From: Rhodobacteraceae bacterium UBA6213
GTDB lineage: Bacteria > Pseudomonadota > Alphaproteobacteria > Rhodobacterales > Rhodobacteraceae
Assembly: GCA_002421605.1 (NCBI GenBank)
Contig: DISJ01000008.1
Location: 309,630 to 373,629 of the forward strand
Length of the DNA stretch: 64,000 nucleotides
Reading direction: 5' to 3'
The notes under the pieces were generated by a model. The model did not search any database. It saw only the letters and a list, made by a program, of their open reading frames with translations, and was not told where the DNA came from. Below, one piece after another: positions 1 through 7,392 of the stretch. The position numbers were made by a program, and so were the translations under genes. Each line of letters begins with the position of its first letter. Position 1 is the first letter of the stretch.

Positions 1-1207
1 TTTCTACCTGCCGAACTCGATTTTCCTGCAAACCATCACCGGTGAATGGGCAGACAACCCCTCAGGCTCTTTTACCGAGCCGGACATGGTTCTTGTGCCC
101 GATTATTCCACCGCGACAGCCGCGCCCTGGACCGCAGATGTGACCTTGCAGGTCATCCATGACGTGCTTGACCAAGAGGGGCGCCCGGTGTCGGTTGCAC
201 CGCGCAACGTGCTCAAGCGCGTGGTAGAGCTTTACAAGGCTGACGGCTGGCGCCCTGTCGTGGCACCCGAGATGGAGTTCTTTCTGGTCGCCCGCAACAC
301 CGACCCGAACATGCCGGTGGTGCCGCCCATGGGCCGATCGGGCCGCCCCGCCGCCGCCAAACAGGCCTATTCGCTAAGCGCGGTCGATGAATACGGCAAG
401 GTCATTGACGACATTTATGATTTTGCCGAGGCGCAGGGTTTCGAGATTGACGGCATCTTGCAAGAAGGCGGCGCGGCGCAGGTGGAAATCAACCTTGCGC
501 ATGGCGACCCGGTCGAGCTTGCCGACCAGATCTTCTATTTCAAGCGGCTGATCCGCGAGGCGGCACTGCGCCATGACTGTTTTGCCACCTTCATGGCCAA
601 GCCGATCGAGGGCGAGCCGGGCAGCGCCATGCACATCCACCAGTCGGTCATCAGCACCAAGACTGGCAAGAACATCTTTTCCGATACGCGCGGGCGCGAA
701 ACGCCAGCCTTCCAACACTACATCGGCGGCATGCAGCGGCATCTGCCCGCGGCCATCGCGCTGCTGGCACCCTATGTAAACAGCTTCCGCCGCTATGTTC
801 CGGACTTCGCCGCCCCGATCAATCTGGAATGGGGCCGCGACAATCGCACCACCGGCTTGCGGGTGCCAATTTCAGGGCCAGAGGCGCGCCGGGTGGAAAA
901 CCGCCTTGCGGGGATGGATTGCAACCCCTACCTCGCGTTCGCCGCCAGCCTTGCCTGCGGGTATCTGGGCTTGAAGGAAATGGTCGCCCCACGCGCCGAA
1001 TGGGTGGGCGACGCCTATATTGGCGGCGACGACTTTCCCTTCAACCTCGGCGATGCGCTTGATCTGATGCGTGATAGCCAACCCTTGCACGAGGTGCTGG
1101 GTGCCGATTTTCTTGCTGTCTATGAGTCCGTTAAACGTAATGAATACAAAGAGTTTCTTCAGGTCATCAGCCCGTGGGAGCGCGAACATCTGCTGTTGAA
1201 CGTATGA
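1..1207 (+). CDS. Glutamine synthetase family protein, probably gamma-glutamylpolyamine synthetase (5' partial)
   Basis: The reading frame is open from base 2, so the start lies outside the window and the ATG at 86 is internal. The protein has the glutamine synthetase catalytic fold: an HIHQS metal/ammonia-site motif in the PGSAMHIHQS segment, the NRTTGLR segment and the C-terminal RVENRLAGMDCNPYLAFA stretch. The family ligates glutamate to an amine or ammonia using ATP. The next gene starts inside this one's stop codon and encodes a FAD amine-oxidase type enzyme, the partner found in the Puu putrescine pathway. That context points to a gamma-glutamylputrescine synthetase-like ligase rather than assimilatory GlnA, which is present separately at 53167. 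The substrate is inferred; spermidine, ethanolamine or other amines are possible. Confidence 0.85.
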   Translation, partial: FYLPNSIFLQTITGEWADNPSGSFTEPDMVLVPDYSTATAAPWTADVTLQVIHDVLDQEGRPVSVAPRNVLKRVVELYKADGWRPVVAPEMEFFLVARNTDPNMPVVPPMGRSGRPAAAKQAYSLSAVDEYGKVIDDIYDFAEAQGFEIDGILQEGGAAQVEINLAHGDPVELADQIFYFKRLIREAALRHDCFATFMAKPIEGEPGSAMHIHQSVISTKTGKNIFSDTRGRETPAFQHYIGGMQRHLPAAIALLAPYVNSFRRYVPDFAAPINLEWGRDNRTTGLRVPISGPEARRVENRLAGMDCNPYLAFAASLACGYLGLKEMVAPRAEWVGDAYIGGDDFPFNLGDALDLMRDSQPLHEVLGADFLAVYESVKRNEYKEFLQVISPWEREHLLLNV

Positions 1208-2505
1208 ACCTGCTGCATGTCAACGACCGCGCGGGCGAACACCCGCAAAGCTGGTACGCCGCCACGGCGACCGCAACGCCCGCATACGCGCCCCTTGCTG
1301 GGGCGGTGCGCGCCGATGTCTGTATCATCGGGGCGGGCTATACCGGCCTTTCGGCGGCACTGCATCTGGCCGAGCGCGGCCTCAAGGTAGTGGTGCTAGA
1401 AGCGCATCGCGCGGGCTTTGGTGCCTCGGGGCGCAACGGCGGGCAGGTTGGCTCGGGCCAAAGGTTAGAACAGAGCGAGCTCGAACACGCTATCGGGCGC
1501 GAGACGGCGCGCAAGCTTTGGGATGTTGGTCAAGACGCCAAAGCGCTGGTGGCAGACCTGATCTCGCGCCACGCCATCGCATGCGACCACGCGCCCGGTA
1601 TCGCCCACGCCTGCCGCCGCCCAAGCGAGGTGGCCCATGCCCACGCCAACGCCGAGTTTTTGGCAAGCCGCTACGACTATACGCAGATCACTCCGCTTGA
1701 CTGCGACGGGTTGCGCGAAATCCTGCCCTCCGCGGCGTATTGCGGCGGCGATCTCGACATGGGGGCAAGCCATCTGCACCCGCTGAACTATGCGCTTGGG
1801 CTGGCACGCGCTGCCGTGGCCGCCGGTGCAGTCATCTACGAGAGAAGCGAGGTGACCCGCATCACGCCCGGCCCGCGCCCCCGCGCCACCACCGCCACGG
1901 GCGAGGTCGAGGCAGATCATCTGATTCTGGCCGCCAACGGCTATCTTGGTAAACTCGCGCCCGCCGTTTCGCGCCACGTCATGCCGATCAACAACTTCGT
2001 TCTGGCGACTGAACCACTGGGGCCGCGCGCCGCCGATGTATTGCGGCGCAATGTGGCGGTGGCAGATTCGCGCTTTGTGGTGAACTACTGGCATCTGTCG
2101 GCAGACCAGCGGCTGATCTTTGGCGGTGGCGAAAGCTATGGCTACCGCTTTCCCGACCTTTTGAAGACGGTGCGGGGGCCCATGCTTTCGGTCTATCCTG
2201 GGCTTGCCGATGTGGCGATAACCCACGCTTGGGGCGGCACTTTGGCCATTACCATGAACCGCCTGCCCTATTTCGCGCGCCCTGCGCCGGGGGTGTTTTC
2301 CGCTTCGGGCTATTCCGGCCACGGCGTTGCGATGGCAACACTTGCGGGGCGGATGCTGGCCGAGGCTGTGGCGGGCGATGCGGGCGGGTTCGATCTGATG
2401 GCCAGCTTGCCCAGCCCGCGCTTTCCCGGTGGTGCCGCGCTGCGTTGGCCACTGCTGGTGGCCGCAATGACCTGGTATTCAATGCGCGACAGGCTGGGGC
2501 TTTAG
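1204..2505 (+). CDS. FAD-dependent amine oxidoreductase (PuuB-like)
   Basis: A 433-residue DAO-family flavoprotein. A Rossmann FAD motif (IIGAGYTGLSAALHLAERG) lies near residue 40, followed by the GASGRNGGQV segment typical of gamma-glutamylputrescine oxidases. The start chosen is ATG 1204, which overlaps the stop of the preceding ligase (ATGA), indicating translational coupling; an in-frame ATG 30 bases upstream would overlap the ligase further. The likely reaction is oxidation of a gamma-glutamylated amine to the aldehyde with release of ammonia and peroxide. It ends 4 bases inside the convergent CoA-binding gene. Confidence 0.88.
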   Translation: MNLLHVNDRAGEHPQSWYAATATATPAYAPLAGAVRADVCIIGAGYTGLSAALHLAERGLKVVVLEAHRAGFGASGRNGGQVGSGQRLEQSELEHAIGRETARKLWDVGQDAKALVADLISRHAIACDHAPGIAHACRRPSEVAHAHANAEFLASRYDYTQITPLDCDGLREILPSAAYCGGDLDMGASHLHPLNYALGLARAAVAAGAVIYERSEVTRITPGPRPRATTATGEVEADHLILAANGYLGKLAPAVSRHVMPINNFVLATEPLGPRAADVLRRNVAVADSRFVVNYWHLSADQRLIFGGGESYGYRFPDLLKTVRGPMLSVYPGLADVAITHAWGGTLAITMNRLPYFARPAPGVFSASGYSGHGVAMATLAGRMLAEAVAGDAGGFDLMASLPSPRFPGGAALRWPLLVAAMTWYSMRDRLGL

Positions 2506-2933
2506 CGCCCCATCACCCTTGGCCATTCGATCTTCGGACAGCGGTTCTGCACTACCGTCACACCGCGCGCGCGCGCCTCGGCTGCGGCCGACTCGTTGGT
2601 AACGCCAAGCTGCATCCAGATCGTCTTGAGCGAAGGCAGATGCGCCAGCGCATCGGCCACAACGACCGGCACGGCCTCGGAGGCGCGAAAGACATCGACC
2701 ATATCAACATCGATATCCTTGGGAATCGACGCAAGATCGGGCCAAACGGTTTCGCCCAGCAATTTCTGCCCCGCAAGGCCGGGGTTAACCGGAATCACGC
2801 GAAAACCGCGCAATTGCAGGAACTTCGCAACCTCGTTCGAGGGGCGCTCGACGTTGGCAGAAATGCCTACAACCGCGATCACGCGGGTAGAGCTGAGAAT
2901 GTCGTGGATGGCAGTGTCAGAAGGATTTTGCAC
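2502..2933 (-). CDS. CoA-binding domain protein (YccU family)
   Basis: A small Rossmann-fold protein of 143 residues. IAVVGISANVERPSNEVAKF near the N terminus is the CoA/nucleotide-binding glycine loop, and KTIWMQLGV matches the YccU/CoA-binding family. Physiological role is unknown; the family resembles the N-terminal domain of succinyl-CoA synthetase alpha. A longer frame reaches 3038, but I chose GTG 2933 because it has a GAGG ribosome site nine bases upstream and begins at the usual family N terminus. It lies downstream of rlmB on the same strand, separated by a candidate terminator. Confidence 0.85.
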   Translation of the reverse strand: MQNPSDTAIHDILSSTRVIAVVGISANVERPSNEVAKFLQLRGFRVIPVNPGLAGQKLLGETVWPDLASIPKDIDVDMVDVFRASEAVPVVVADALAHLPSLKTIWMQLGVTNESAAAEARARGVTVVQNRCPKIEWPRVMGR

Positions 2934-2951
2934 GGGAACAGACCTCGGATG

Positions 2952-2980
2952 AAAATGCGCCCGAGCCAAGGCCCGGGCGC
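2952..2980 (-). terminator. Candidate Rho-independent terminator after rlmB
   Basis: Read on the minus strand, two arms of ten bases (GCGCCCGGGC and GCTCGGGCGC, one G-T pair) enclose a CTTG tetraloop and are followed by ATTTTC. It lies 127 bases past the rlmB stop and just upstream of the CoA-binding gene start. The T tract is short, so it may be leaky. Confidence 0.5.
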
Positions 2981-3106
2981 CAGTGACGGAACGAGGGACA
3001 GTAACGCGAAGCACGGCAGTTCCGGTGCCACGCTTCATACTCCTAATGTAGGTAGGCCAATTGCCGCTTTGAAGGCCTGCTGCGACAATTCGCGCAGTTG
3101 TGATCG

Positions 3107-3883
3107 CTATCGCGTCGTTGCGGCATACAGCGCCACCGCCGCCGCGTTCGATACGTTGAGCGAACCGAAGGCCCCTGAATAAGGGATTTTCACCAATCTG
3201 TCACAGGTTGCCTTGGTCTTGTCGCGCAGGCCCGGCCCTTCTGCCCCCAGCACCAGACCAACGGGGCGCGTTCCGATATCCGCAAGCGCGGCACTCAGCT
3301 CGACTTCAGCATCGCCATCAAGCCCAAGCAGCACAAAACCCATGTCTTGCAGGGCTTCCATCGCATCGGAAAGGTTGGTCACGCGCAGGTATGGCTGGCG
3401 TTCCAGCGCGCCCGAGGCGGTTTTTGCCAAGGCTCCGGTTTCGGGTGCCGAATGGCGCAAGGGCGCCACCACGGCGCGCGCACCAAACACCTCCGCCGAA
3501 CGCAGCACCGCACCAACGTTGTGCGGGTCTGTCACCCGGTCAAGCAGTACCACCAGCGGCGCACCGCGCCCACCAAGACACACATCCTCAAGCGAGCCCC
3601 ATTGCAGCGGCTTTGCTTCAAGTGCTGCGCCCTGATGCACCGACCCCTCATCGATCGGTACATCGAAACGACGTGGATCGACGATTTCCGGCTCGATTCC
3701 GCCCTGCGCCAGCGCATCGCCCAACCGATCGGCGGCGTTTTTGGTCAACACCAGCCTCAGCTTAACGCGGGCCGGGTTCAAAAGCGCATCGCGCACGGCA
3801 TGCAGGCCGAACAGCCACACCGTCTCGGCTGCGGCCGCGCGTTTGCCACGTTCCTTGTCAATCACCCAATCCGGCTTCTTCAT
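3107..3883 (-). CDS. rlmB: 23S rRNA (guanosine-2'-O)-methyltransferase, TrmH/SpoU family
   Basis: A 258-residue SPOUT methyltransferase. An N-terminal RNA-binding segment begins FGLHAVRDAL, and the C-terminal knot carries the three family motifs: LLDRVTDPHNVGAVLRSAEV, GLVLGAEGPGL and IPYSGAFGSLNVSNAAAVAL. The family 2'-O-methylates a guanosine in the peptidyl-transferase region of 23S rRNA (G2251 in E. coli). An upstream-extended frame runs backwards through tRNA-Tyr and is not real; the start is ATG 3883 with GGAG upstream. It is transcribed divergently from tRNA-Tyr. Confidence 0.92.
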   Translation of the reverse strand: MKKPDWVIDKERGKRAAAAETVWLFGLHAVRDALLNPARVKLRLVLTKNAADRLGDALAQGGIEPEIVDPRRFDVPIDEGSVHQGAALEAKPLQWGSLEDVCLGGRGAPLVVLLDRVTDPHNVGAVLRSAEVFGARAVVAPLRHSAPETGALAKTASGALERQPYLRVTNLSDAMEALQDMGFVLLGLDGDAEVELSAALADIGTRPVGLVLGAEGPGLRDKTKATCDRLVKIPYSGAFGSLNVSNAAAVALYAATTR

Positions 3884-3964
3884 TGCCCGCGCTCCGTGCT
3901 GGTCTGCCTCTTCCTGCGCTGCGAAAGCGTTGCTTGGCAAGCCCGCAGCGAAGAGATTTCCAGC

Positions 3965-3993
3965 TTGACGCCCCCCGCCCACCCCGGTATCCA
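3965..3993 (+). promoter_or_regulatory. Sigma-70 type promoter of tRNA-Tyr
   Basis: TTGACG at 3965-3970 and TATCCA at 3988-3993 are separated by exactly 17 bases. The -10 box ends ten bases before the first tRNA nucleotide, so transcription would start almost at the mature 5' end. The spacer is unusually C-rich. Confidence 0.6.
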
Positions 3994-4003
3994 CCCGCGC
4001 ATT

Positions 4004-4087
4004 GGGCGACGAGCTGCAAGGTGCGGCAGCGGACTGTAACTCCGCCGGGGCGACCCACGCCTGGTTCGATTCCAGGGTCGCCCACCA
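4004..4087 (+). tRNA. tRNA-Tyr (GTA)
   Basis: A class II tRNA with encoded CCA. The acceptor stem is seven perfect pairs (GGGCGAC 4004-4010 with GTCGCCC 4077-4083). The anticodon arm is GCGGA-CTGTAAC-TCCGC with anticodon GTA at 4036-4038. A long variable arm contains GGG-CGA-CCC, and the T arm is CCTGG-TTCGATT-CCAGG. A long variable arm plus GTA fits bacterial tRNA-Tyr. The 3' CCCACCA is also the left arm of a strong hairpin (see 4080-4115). Confidence 0.9.
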
Positions 4088-4115
4088 TGTTTTCCTAACG
4101 GAATACATGGTGGGC
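4080..4115 (+). repeat. 36-nt hairpin fused to the 3' end of tRNA-Tyr
   Basis: GCCCACCATGT (4080-4090) and ACATGGTGGGC (4105-4115) are perfect 11-base complements. Inside, after one T-T mismatch, TTCC and GGAA pair around a TAAC loop, giving 15 base pairs in 36 nt. The left arm includes the tRNA 3' strand and CCA, so in the precursor this hairpin competes with the acceptor stem. No T tract follows, so it is not an ordinary terminator. Confidence 0.75.
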
Positions 4116-4147
4116 CTACCGCCCAAGCGGCCGTGTTACCAGACAGC

Positions 4148-4468
4148 TCAGACCTTGCGCGCGTCAAGCATGCCAAATTCATGCTCCAAAGCCGCGCGCA
4201 GCTTGGCCGCCGCACCGCTGATGGCAAGCTTCAGCGTCGCGTCATAATGTGTCACGGCAATCGGCTTCAATCCTTCCGGGCGCGCTTCGAGCATGCAGCG
4301 TTTGCCCTTCGCACCACCTTTGGGGCCGTTTTCGTCACCCAAGTGAACCTCCACGCGCGTAATGCGTGGCGCAAAATGGCCGACACGCGCAGTCACCGCA
4401 TCTTCCACGAAACGGGTCACATCCTCGTGGCCCTGAACGGCCTTGTCGGTATTGATCTGAATATGCAT
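4148..4468 (-). CDS. Short HPF/RaiA-family ribosome-associated protein
   Basis: A 106-residue protein matching the N-terminal ribosome-binding domain of hibernation promoting factors: MHIQINTDKAVQGHE start, then RVEVHLGDEN and the CMLEARPEG strand. Long HPF proteins carry an extra C-terminal dimerisation domain that is absent here, so this resembles short HPF or YfiA. It would bind the 30S decoding region in starvation. The start is ATG 4468 with GAGGA just upstream; a longer upstream frame lacks homology. It is convergent with tRNA-Tyr. Confidence 0.8.
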   Translation of the reverse strand: MHIQINTDKAVQGHEDVTRFVEDAVTARVGHFAPRITRVEVHLGDENGPKGGAKGKRCMLEARPEGLKPIAVTHYDATLKLAISGAAAKLRAALEHEFGMLDARKV

Positions 4469-4627
4469 TTGGTCCTCGCTCAGCCTAGGCCCGGCACCGC
4501 GGGCCTCTTTATCAAATCTGGGGCTGACGAGGCGCAGGCACAAGACAGCAACGCGCGCGACAAAGCGCCACCCCTGTCACGCGCGCCGCTTTGTCTCTAT
4601 ACTCGCGCCACGTATCAGGGTGCGAGT

Positions 4628-5629
4628 GTGCAAGTGGCTGGGAAAAAAACGAAAACTACCCCGAATGTGGTCTGCGTGGCGCAAAACGGACGGCTCGCCT
4701 ACGAGGCGCTACTGTTTACCAGCTCTTTCGTCGCCGCCAACCCCGACTTCGCGGGAAAGTTGATCGTGGCCGAACCGCAGCCGGGCCCGCTCTGGCCAAA
4801 TGATCCGCGCCTTCCCGCACCCATCCGCGAGGCATTAGAGGCATTCGGTGCCGAAATCCTGCCATTCGAAAACCGCGTATTCGGACACCGTTACCCTTAC
4901 GGCAACAAGATAGAAATGCTGACCTCTCTGCCCGCGGGACCGTTCGTATTTTTCGATACCGATACGCTTTTCACGGCACCCCTGGCAAAGGTGAAATTCG
5001 ATTTCGCGCGCCCCTCTGCCTCAATGCGGCGTGAAGGCAGTTGGCCCGAACCGCCACTCTATGGGCCGGGCTACAGCGCGATCTGGAAATCGCTCTATGA
5101 CCGCTTCGGGCTCGACTTTGAATCCTCGCTCGACCTGTCGAAGCCAGATGAGTACTGGGAGCGCTATCTCTATTTCAACGCAGGTTGGTTCTTTCACGCC
5201 GACCCACAGACCTTCGGGCAGCGCTTCCTCGACTATGCCGTATCGATCCGCTCCGAGCCGCCCGAGGAATTGGCAAGCCAAAGCCTTGACCCTTGGCTCG
5301 ATCAGGTGGCGCTGCCGCTGGTGATCCATTCTTTCGCCGGTGGCCGTCCTGGGCGCGGGCTTGAAGGCCTCGATGGCGAGGTAAGCTGCCACTGGCGCGC
5401 GCTGCCCTTGCTTTACGCGCGCGAAAGCGATCGCGTACTTGAAGTGCTTGAAGCCGCCAGCACGCCCAACCCGATCAAACGGCTGCTGCGTGACTACGAC
5501 CCGATCCGCAAATTGGTCTATCAAGGCAAGGGGCGCAAACTTCGGGCCATGTTCGACCGCGATGCATTGCCGCGCAAAGAGCAGATCCTGCGCAATGCCA
5601 TCAAACGAGAACGGCTTTGGCTGCGTTAA
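4628..5629 (+). CDS. Putative glycosyltransferase-like protein with DxD motif
   Basis: A protein of about 333 residues that I recognise only by fold features. FVFFDTDTLF around residue 107 is a DxD motif with hydrophobic flank, typical of nucleotide-sugar-dependent GT-A glycosyltransferases, and YLYFNAGWFF resembles the acceptor/donor pocket of GT8-like enzymes. No signal peptide or membrane segment is seen. Start choice is uncertain: the frame is open upstream into the HPF gene, and I took GTG 4628 as the first plausible start after it. It is monocistronic and ends five bases before a bipartite repeat that may terminate it. Confidence 0.6.
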   Translation: MQVAGKKTKTTPNVVCVAQNGRLAYEALLFTSSFVAANPDFAGKLIVAEPQPGPLWPNDPRLPAPIREALEAFGAEILPFENRVFGHRYPYGNKIEMLTSLPAGPFVFFDTDTLFTAPLAKVKFDFARPSASMRREGSWPEPPLYGPGYSAIWKSLYDRFGLDFESSLDLSKPDEYWERYLYFNAGWFFHADPQTFGQRFLDYAVSIRSEPPEELASQSLDPWLDQVALPLVIHSFAGGRPGRGLEGLDGEVSCHWRALPLLYARESDRVLEVLEAASTPNPIKRLLRDYDPIRKLVYQGKGRKLRAMFDRDALPRKEQILRNAIKRERLWLR

Positions 5630-5633
5630 AACT

Positions 5634-5707
5634 GCTTCAGACAAAATATCCCCCGCGGAGCGTCTTTGCCAGCAAAGCGCCTTCGGCGAGGATATTTGGG
5701 CTGAAGC
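5634..5707. repeat. Bipartite inverted repeat, copy 1
   Basis: GCTTCAG (5634-5640) followed by AAAATATCCCCCGCGGAGCG is answered by GCGCC, GGCGAGGATATTT and CTGAAGC (5701-5707). The halves are imperfect inverted copies with the CGGAG ends facing inward. Related copies lie at 21485 and 34287, also immediately downstream of gene 3' ends. Probably a transcription terminator/RNA-stability element. Confidence 0.75.
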
Positions 5708-5886
5708 AATTGAAGGAAAGTGTTTGCCCAAACCCCGATAGCGCAAGAAGCCCGTCTCGCTGAGGCGGCATTTCGCGGTAATGTTTTCCATCAAAGCTCG
5801 AAACCGCTAACGGTTTCATCCGCGTCGCAGCGTTGCGCGACGATCCGACGCAGGTTAGGGTTCGCGCAAATCTAGGGAGCCCCGAA
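5708..5886 (+). promoter_or_regulatory. Structured leader region of metY
   Basis: A 179-base interval with no gene. A perfect hairpin GAAACCG-CTAA-CGGTTTC lies at 5800-5817, and a second stem CGTCGC (5823-5828) with GCGACG (5837-5842) follows. Both precede the GGGAGCC ribosome site of metY. A methionine-pathway leader with two stems suggests possible regulation, but I cannot match it to a known SAM riboswitch class. Confidence 0.35.
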
Positions 5887-7170
5887 ATGACCGCATTAGC
5901 CTTTGACACTTTGCAGATCCACGCTGGCAGCACGCCCGACCCCGCCACCGGGGCGCGGCAGGTGCCGATTTATCAGACCACCGCCTATGTCTTTCGTGAT
6001 GCCGATCACGCGGCCAAGCTCTTCAATCTGCAAGAGGTCGGCTACATCTATTCGCGCCTGACCAACCCAACGGTCTCGGCGCTGGCCAACCGGGTGGCAG
6101 CGCTTGAGGGCGGGGCGGGCGCGGTGTGCTGCTCGTCCGGTCACGCGGCGCAGATCATGGCGCTGTTTCCGCTGATGCAGCCAGGGTGCAACGTGATTGC
6201 CTCGACCCGCCTTTATGGCGGAACTATCCAGCAGTTTTCCAACACCATCCGCAAGTTCGGCTGGTCAGCAAAGTTTGTCGATCTCGACGATCTTGCGGCG
6301 CTCGAGGCTGCGGTGGACGAAAACACGCGCGCGATTTTTTGCGAGTCGATCTCTAACCCCGGCGGCTATATCACCGACATACCCGCGGTAGCGGCGTTGG
6401 CCAACAAGGCGGGCATACCGCTGATCGTCGACAACACGCTGGCCACGCCTTACCTGTGCCGCCCGATCGAGCAGGGCGCCACGCTGGTGGTGCATTCGGC
6501 GACCAAATACTTGACAGGCAACGGCACTGTGACCGGTGGCGTGATTGTTGACAGCGGCAAGTTCGACTGGTCCGCCAGCGACAAGTTCCCCAGCCTTGCT
6601 GCGCCCGAGCCGGCCTATCACGGGCTGAACTTCCATGCGGCACTTGGACCGATGGCCTATACCTTCCATTCGATTGCGGTGGGCTTGCGCGATCTTGGCA
6701 TGACCATGAACCCGCAAGGCGCGCATTATACGCTCATGGGAATCGAGACTTTGAGCCTGCGGATGCAACGCCATGTGGAAAATGCTGAAAAAGTAGCAGC
6801 TTGGCTCGAACGTGATCCGCGGGTCGACTATGTCACCTATGCCGGGCTGCCCTCGTCGCCCTGGCACAGCCGGGTCGCGAAGGTGACGCCCAAGGGTGCT
6901 GGGGCGCTATTCACCTTTGCGGTGAAGGGCGGGTATGACGCCTGTGTGAAGCTGGTCGACAGCCTCAAGTTGTTCAGCCATGTGGCCAACCTTGGCGACA
7001 CGCGCAGCCTTGTCATTCATGCCGCCTCGACCACGCACCGCCAGTTGACCGAAGCGCAGCAAGTCGCCGCGGGGGCCGGGCCGAACGTGGTGCGCCTGTC
7101 AATCGGGATCGAGGATGCGGGTGATCTGATCGCCGATCTCGACCAGGCGCTTGCAGGCGCAACGGCGTGA
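5887..7170 (+). CDS. metY: O-acetylhomoserine sulfhydrylase/aminocarboxypropyltransferase (PLP enzyme)
   Basis: A 427-residue Cys/Met-metabolism PLP enzyme. The N terminus has the ALAFDTLQIHAG start typical of MetY, the VGYIYSRLTNPT signature follows, and VVHSATKYLTGNGTVTGG carries the PLP-binding lysine. It converts O-acetyl-L-homoserine plus sulfide (or methanethiol) to homocysteine (or methionine) in the cytoplasm. Its length and the large FPSLAAPEPAYHGL insertion match MetY rather than shorter MetB/MetC enzymes. The start ATG 5887 is preceded by GGGAGCC; an upstream ATG at 5833 lacks homology. It depends on sulfide from the pathway that includes sat-cysC at 40702. Confidence 0.9.
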   Translation: MTALAFDTLQIHAGSTPDPATGARQVPIYQTTAYVFRDADHAAKLFNLQEVGYIYSRLTNPTVSALANRVAALEGGAGAVCCSSGHAAQIMALFPLMQPGCNVIASTRLYGGTIQQFSNTIRKFGWSAKFVDLDDLAALEAAVDENTRAIFCESISNPGGYITDIPAVAALANKAGIPLIVDNTLATPYLCRPIEQGATLVVHSATKYLTGNGTVTGGVIVDSGKFDWSASDKFPSLAAPEPAYHGLNFHAALGPMAYTFHSIAVGLRDLGMTMNPQGAHYTLMGIETLSLRMQRHVENAEKVAAWLERDPRVDYVTYAGLPSSPWHSRVAKVTPKGAGALFTFAVKGGYDACVKLVDSLKLFSHVANLGDTRSLVIHAASTTHRQLTEAQQVAAGAGPNVVRLSIGIEDAGDLIADLDQALAGATA

Positions 7171-7392
7171 GGTTTTGGCCGGGCGCGGTATTTCCCCGCC
7201 CGGTCGTTGCGCACCGATGCCCCGCGTTATCTGGCGGCGGGCGCACAATAAAGCCCCGCGCCGGGCATAACTCCGCTGGCCAAGAGGTCTCTGTTCACGC
7301 CTGCCTTTCCATGCGCAGAAATCTGCCATAACCTGTGGCGGGGCCCGTTTCCGCGGTTTCAGCCCCCTGTTGATCTATGCTAGGGGCTTGGC

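Noticed and set aside
2229..3182. Plus-strand frame of 317 codons
   Set aside because: It lies across the end of the FAD oxidase and opposite the CoA-binding gene; Arg/His-rich shadow composition.
3884..4126. N-terminal extension of rlmB to 4126
   Set aside because: It would read through tRNA-Tyr in antisense; the family N terminus and ribosome site are at 3883.
5708..5886. SAM-II riboswitch upstream of metY
   Set aside because: Stem-loops are present, but I could not find the SAM-II pseudoknot core; kept only as an unclassified leader.
7176..7203. CCGGGCG/CGCCCGG stem after metY as a terminator
   Set aside because: An 11-base loop and no T tract; too weak to call.
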